Shown here piece after piece: positions 5,643 through 6,264 of a DNA stretch of 6,264 nt; position 1 is the first letter of the stretch, and each line of letters starts with the position of its first letter. The position numbers and the translations under genes were made by a program. A model generated the notes under the pieces. The model was given only the letters and a program-made list of their open reading frames with translations. It ran no database searches and was not told where the DNA came from. The stretch is from CAYMJK01 sp043101635 (GTDB lineage Bacteria; Planctomycetota; Phycisphaerae; Phycisphaerales; UBA1924), in contig JBICIE010000326.1 in the NCBI GenBank assembly GCA_043101635.1, positions 1 to 6,264 on the forward strand. Reading direction: 5' to 3'.

Positions 5643-6264
5643 AGGAGCAGCCCGCGCTGAACTGGTTCTGGAAGCACAGGAAGTCGAAGAAGGTGAGTTC
5701 GCCATCCCCATCGCAGTCGGCCCGCAAGTCGCCGAAGGCGAACTGGTTCTGGAAGCAGAGGAAGTCGAAGAACGTGAGTTCGCTGTCGCCATCACAGTCA
5801 GCGGGGCAGGGCGGCGCCGGCGGCAGCGGGCAGCCCCAGCGGGCGATGTGCTTGCTGTACACGCCGCCGGCGTAGTAGAACAGCCCGCCGACGTACAGCC
5901 CGCCCGGGTTCGGCCCGGGGCCATCCTCATCGAACGCGGCGAGCGCGCTGACGCCTGTGCCGGCGCCGAAGCCGGTCACGCCGCCGCCGACATCGCGCCA
6001 CCGCGCGCCGTCCCAGCTCGCGATGTTGTTGATCGGCGTCAGATCGGGAAGGATGTTGCAGGCGCCGCCGACGTACAGCCGTTCGCCCTTCGGCCCGGCG
6101 CCATCCTCATCCCAGACGGCCATCGCGCTGATCACGCCGCCGCTGAGCCACCCCCCGACATCGGTCCACGCCGCGCCATCCCAGCGCCCGATGGTGCGCA
6201 GGGTGTGGGGCTCGCCGCCGGAGACGCTGTTGAACTGGCCGCCGGCGAACAGGGCCGGGCGCTT
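5641..6264 (-). CDS. Repeat-containing secreted protein with GC-type dockerin tail, 3' part (5' end outside window)
   Basis: The frame is open from the window edge (6264) to TGA (5643-5641), giving the last 207 residues; the GTG at 6135 is internal. It contains ~60-residue repeats. Units starting LFAGG (5), LYVGG (63) and LYVGG (123) are each followed by an 'ia.WDGa.W.dVGGG' strand and a 'D-E-D-G-x-G-P' loop, as in beta-propeller-like Planctomycete proteins. The third unit stops after IARWG (140-144). A short proline linker, CPLPPAPP, then leads into the dockerin tail at 153-207: ADCDGDSELTFFDFLCFQ, then ADCDGDGELTFFDFLCFQ, ending GCS. The tail loops keep better Ca2+ ligands (D-x-D-x-D) than those of its convergent neighbour. 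Probably extracellular; function unknown. Confidence 0.85.
   Translation of the reverse strand, partial: KRPALFAGGQFNSVSGGEPHTLRTIGRWDGAAWTDVGGWLSGGVISAMAVWDEDGAGPKGERLYVGGACNILPDLTPINNIASWDGARWRDVGGGVTGFGAGTGVSALAAFDEDGPGPNPGGLYVGGLFYYAGGVYSKHIARWGCPLPPAPPCPADCDGDSELTFFDFLCFQNQFAFGDLRADCDGDGELTFFDFLCFQNQFSAGCS
5644..5808 (-). repeat. Dockerin-tail coding repeat, arm 2 of a convergent pair
   Basis: Encodes the 55-residue tail of the minus-strand protein, again as two 81-nt units: AACTGGTTCTGGAAGCA starts at both 5660 and 5741 on the plus strand. It is the inverted partner of 5297-5461, separated by 182 bp that hold the hairpins and the possible transporter fossil. Confidence 0.8.
5886..6110 (-). 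repeat. 180-nt period DNA repeat inside the minus-strand gene
   Basis: GCCGACGTACAGCC and a closely matching flank through CCATCCTCAT occur at 5887-5930 and again at 6067-6110, exactly 180 nt (60 codons) apart. This is the DNA trace of the 60-residue protein repeat and suggests recent duplication or homogenisation of units. Confidence 0.75.

Noticed and set aside
4142..5677. 511-residue antisense open frame across the secreted-protein gene
   Set aside because: Valine/alanine/glycine-rich shadow of a gene with clear signal peptide, Shine-Dalgarno and dockerin tail on the other strand.
5474..5875. 133-residue plus-strand frame over the convergent region, with a repeated NWFWK motif
   Set aside because: The motif is the antisense reading of the dockerin repeats on the minus strand.

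Overview
The window is very GC-rich and reads as one end of an assembled contig from a planctomycete, most likely of the Phycisphaerae. The main evidence is two exported proteins ending in paired Cys/Phe-rich EF-hand-like repeats built on D-C-D-G-[DN] followed by FFDFLCFQ. I recognise this as the C-terminal tail called the 'GC-type dockerin' in Phycisphaerae. Weak or absent Shine-Dalgarno sequences at several starts fit the same group. The first 16 bases are not genomic: they match the Illumina TruSeq adapter end (reverse complement of AGATCGGAAGAGCACA).

Layout. (1) 17-539, minus: the 5' part of a gene for a two-helix membrane protein that looks like a sensor (possibly a sensor histidine kinase), cut by the contig end. 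(2) 540-845: a divergent intergenic region with an imperfect ~80-bp tandem repeat and many copies of the word CAAAGCACA on one side and its complement TGTGCTTTG on the other. -10-like hexamers sit 6 nt before both flanking start codons. (3) 846-4039, plus: a probable operon of miaB (tRNA methylthiotransferase), a CPBP-family intramembrane protease overlapping miaB by 4 bp, and a membrane-anchored C39-like cysteine peptidase 54 bp further on. miaB is much longer than usual; one of its extra segments contains an in-frame palindromic element. (4) 4040-4333: a regulatory region with a 14-bp perfect palindrome, a consensus TTGACA box and a good Shine-Dalgarno. (5) 4334-5464, plus: a secreted GC-type-dockerin protein. 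(6) 5465-5640: tandem hairpins (probable terminator), plus a stretch that on the minus strand reads like the C-terminal end of a DMT/EamA-type transporter and may be a gene fossil. (7) 5641-6264, minus: the 3' part of a second secreted dockerin protein, made of ~60-residue repeats and cut by the window end.

The operon joins a tRNA-modification housekeeping gene to two proteolysis-related membrane proteins. The right third holds two convergent surface or secreted proteins sharing a C-terminal tail, whose DNA forms a ~165-bp imperfect inverted repeat. I see no tRNA, rRNA, CRISPR array, transposase or defence cassette. The most unusual items are the palindromic insertion inside miaB, the CAAAGCACA/TGTGCTTTG region and the possible transporter fossil.
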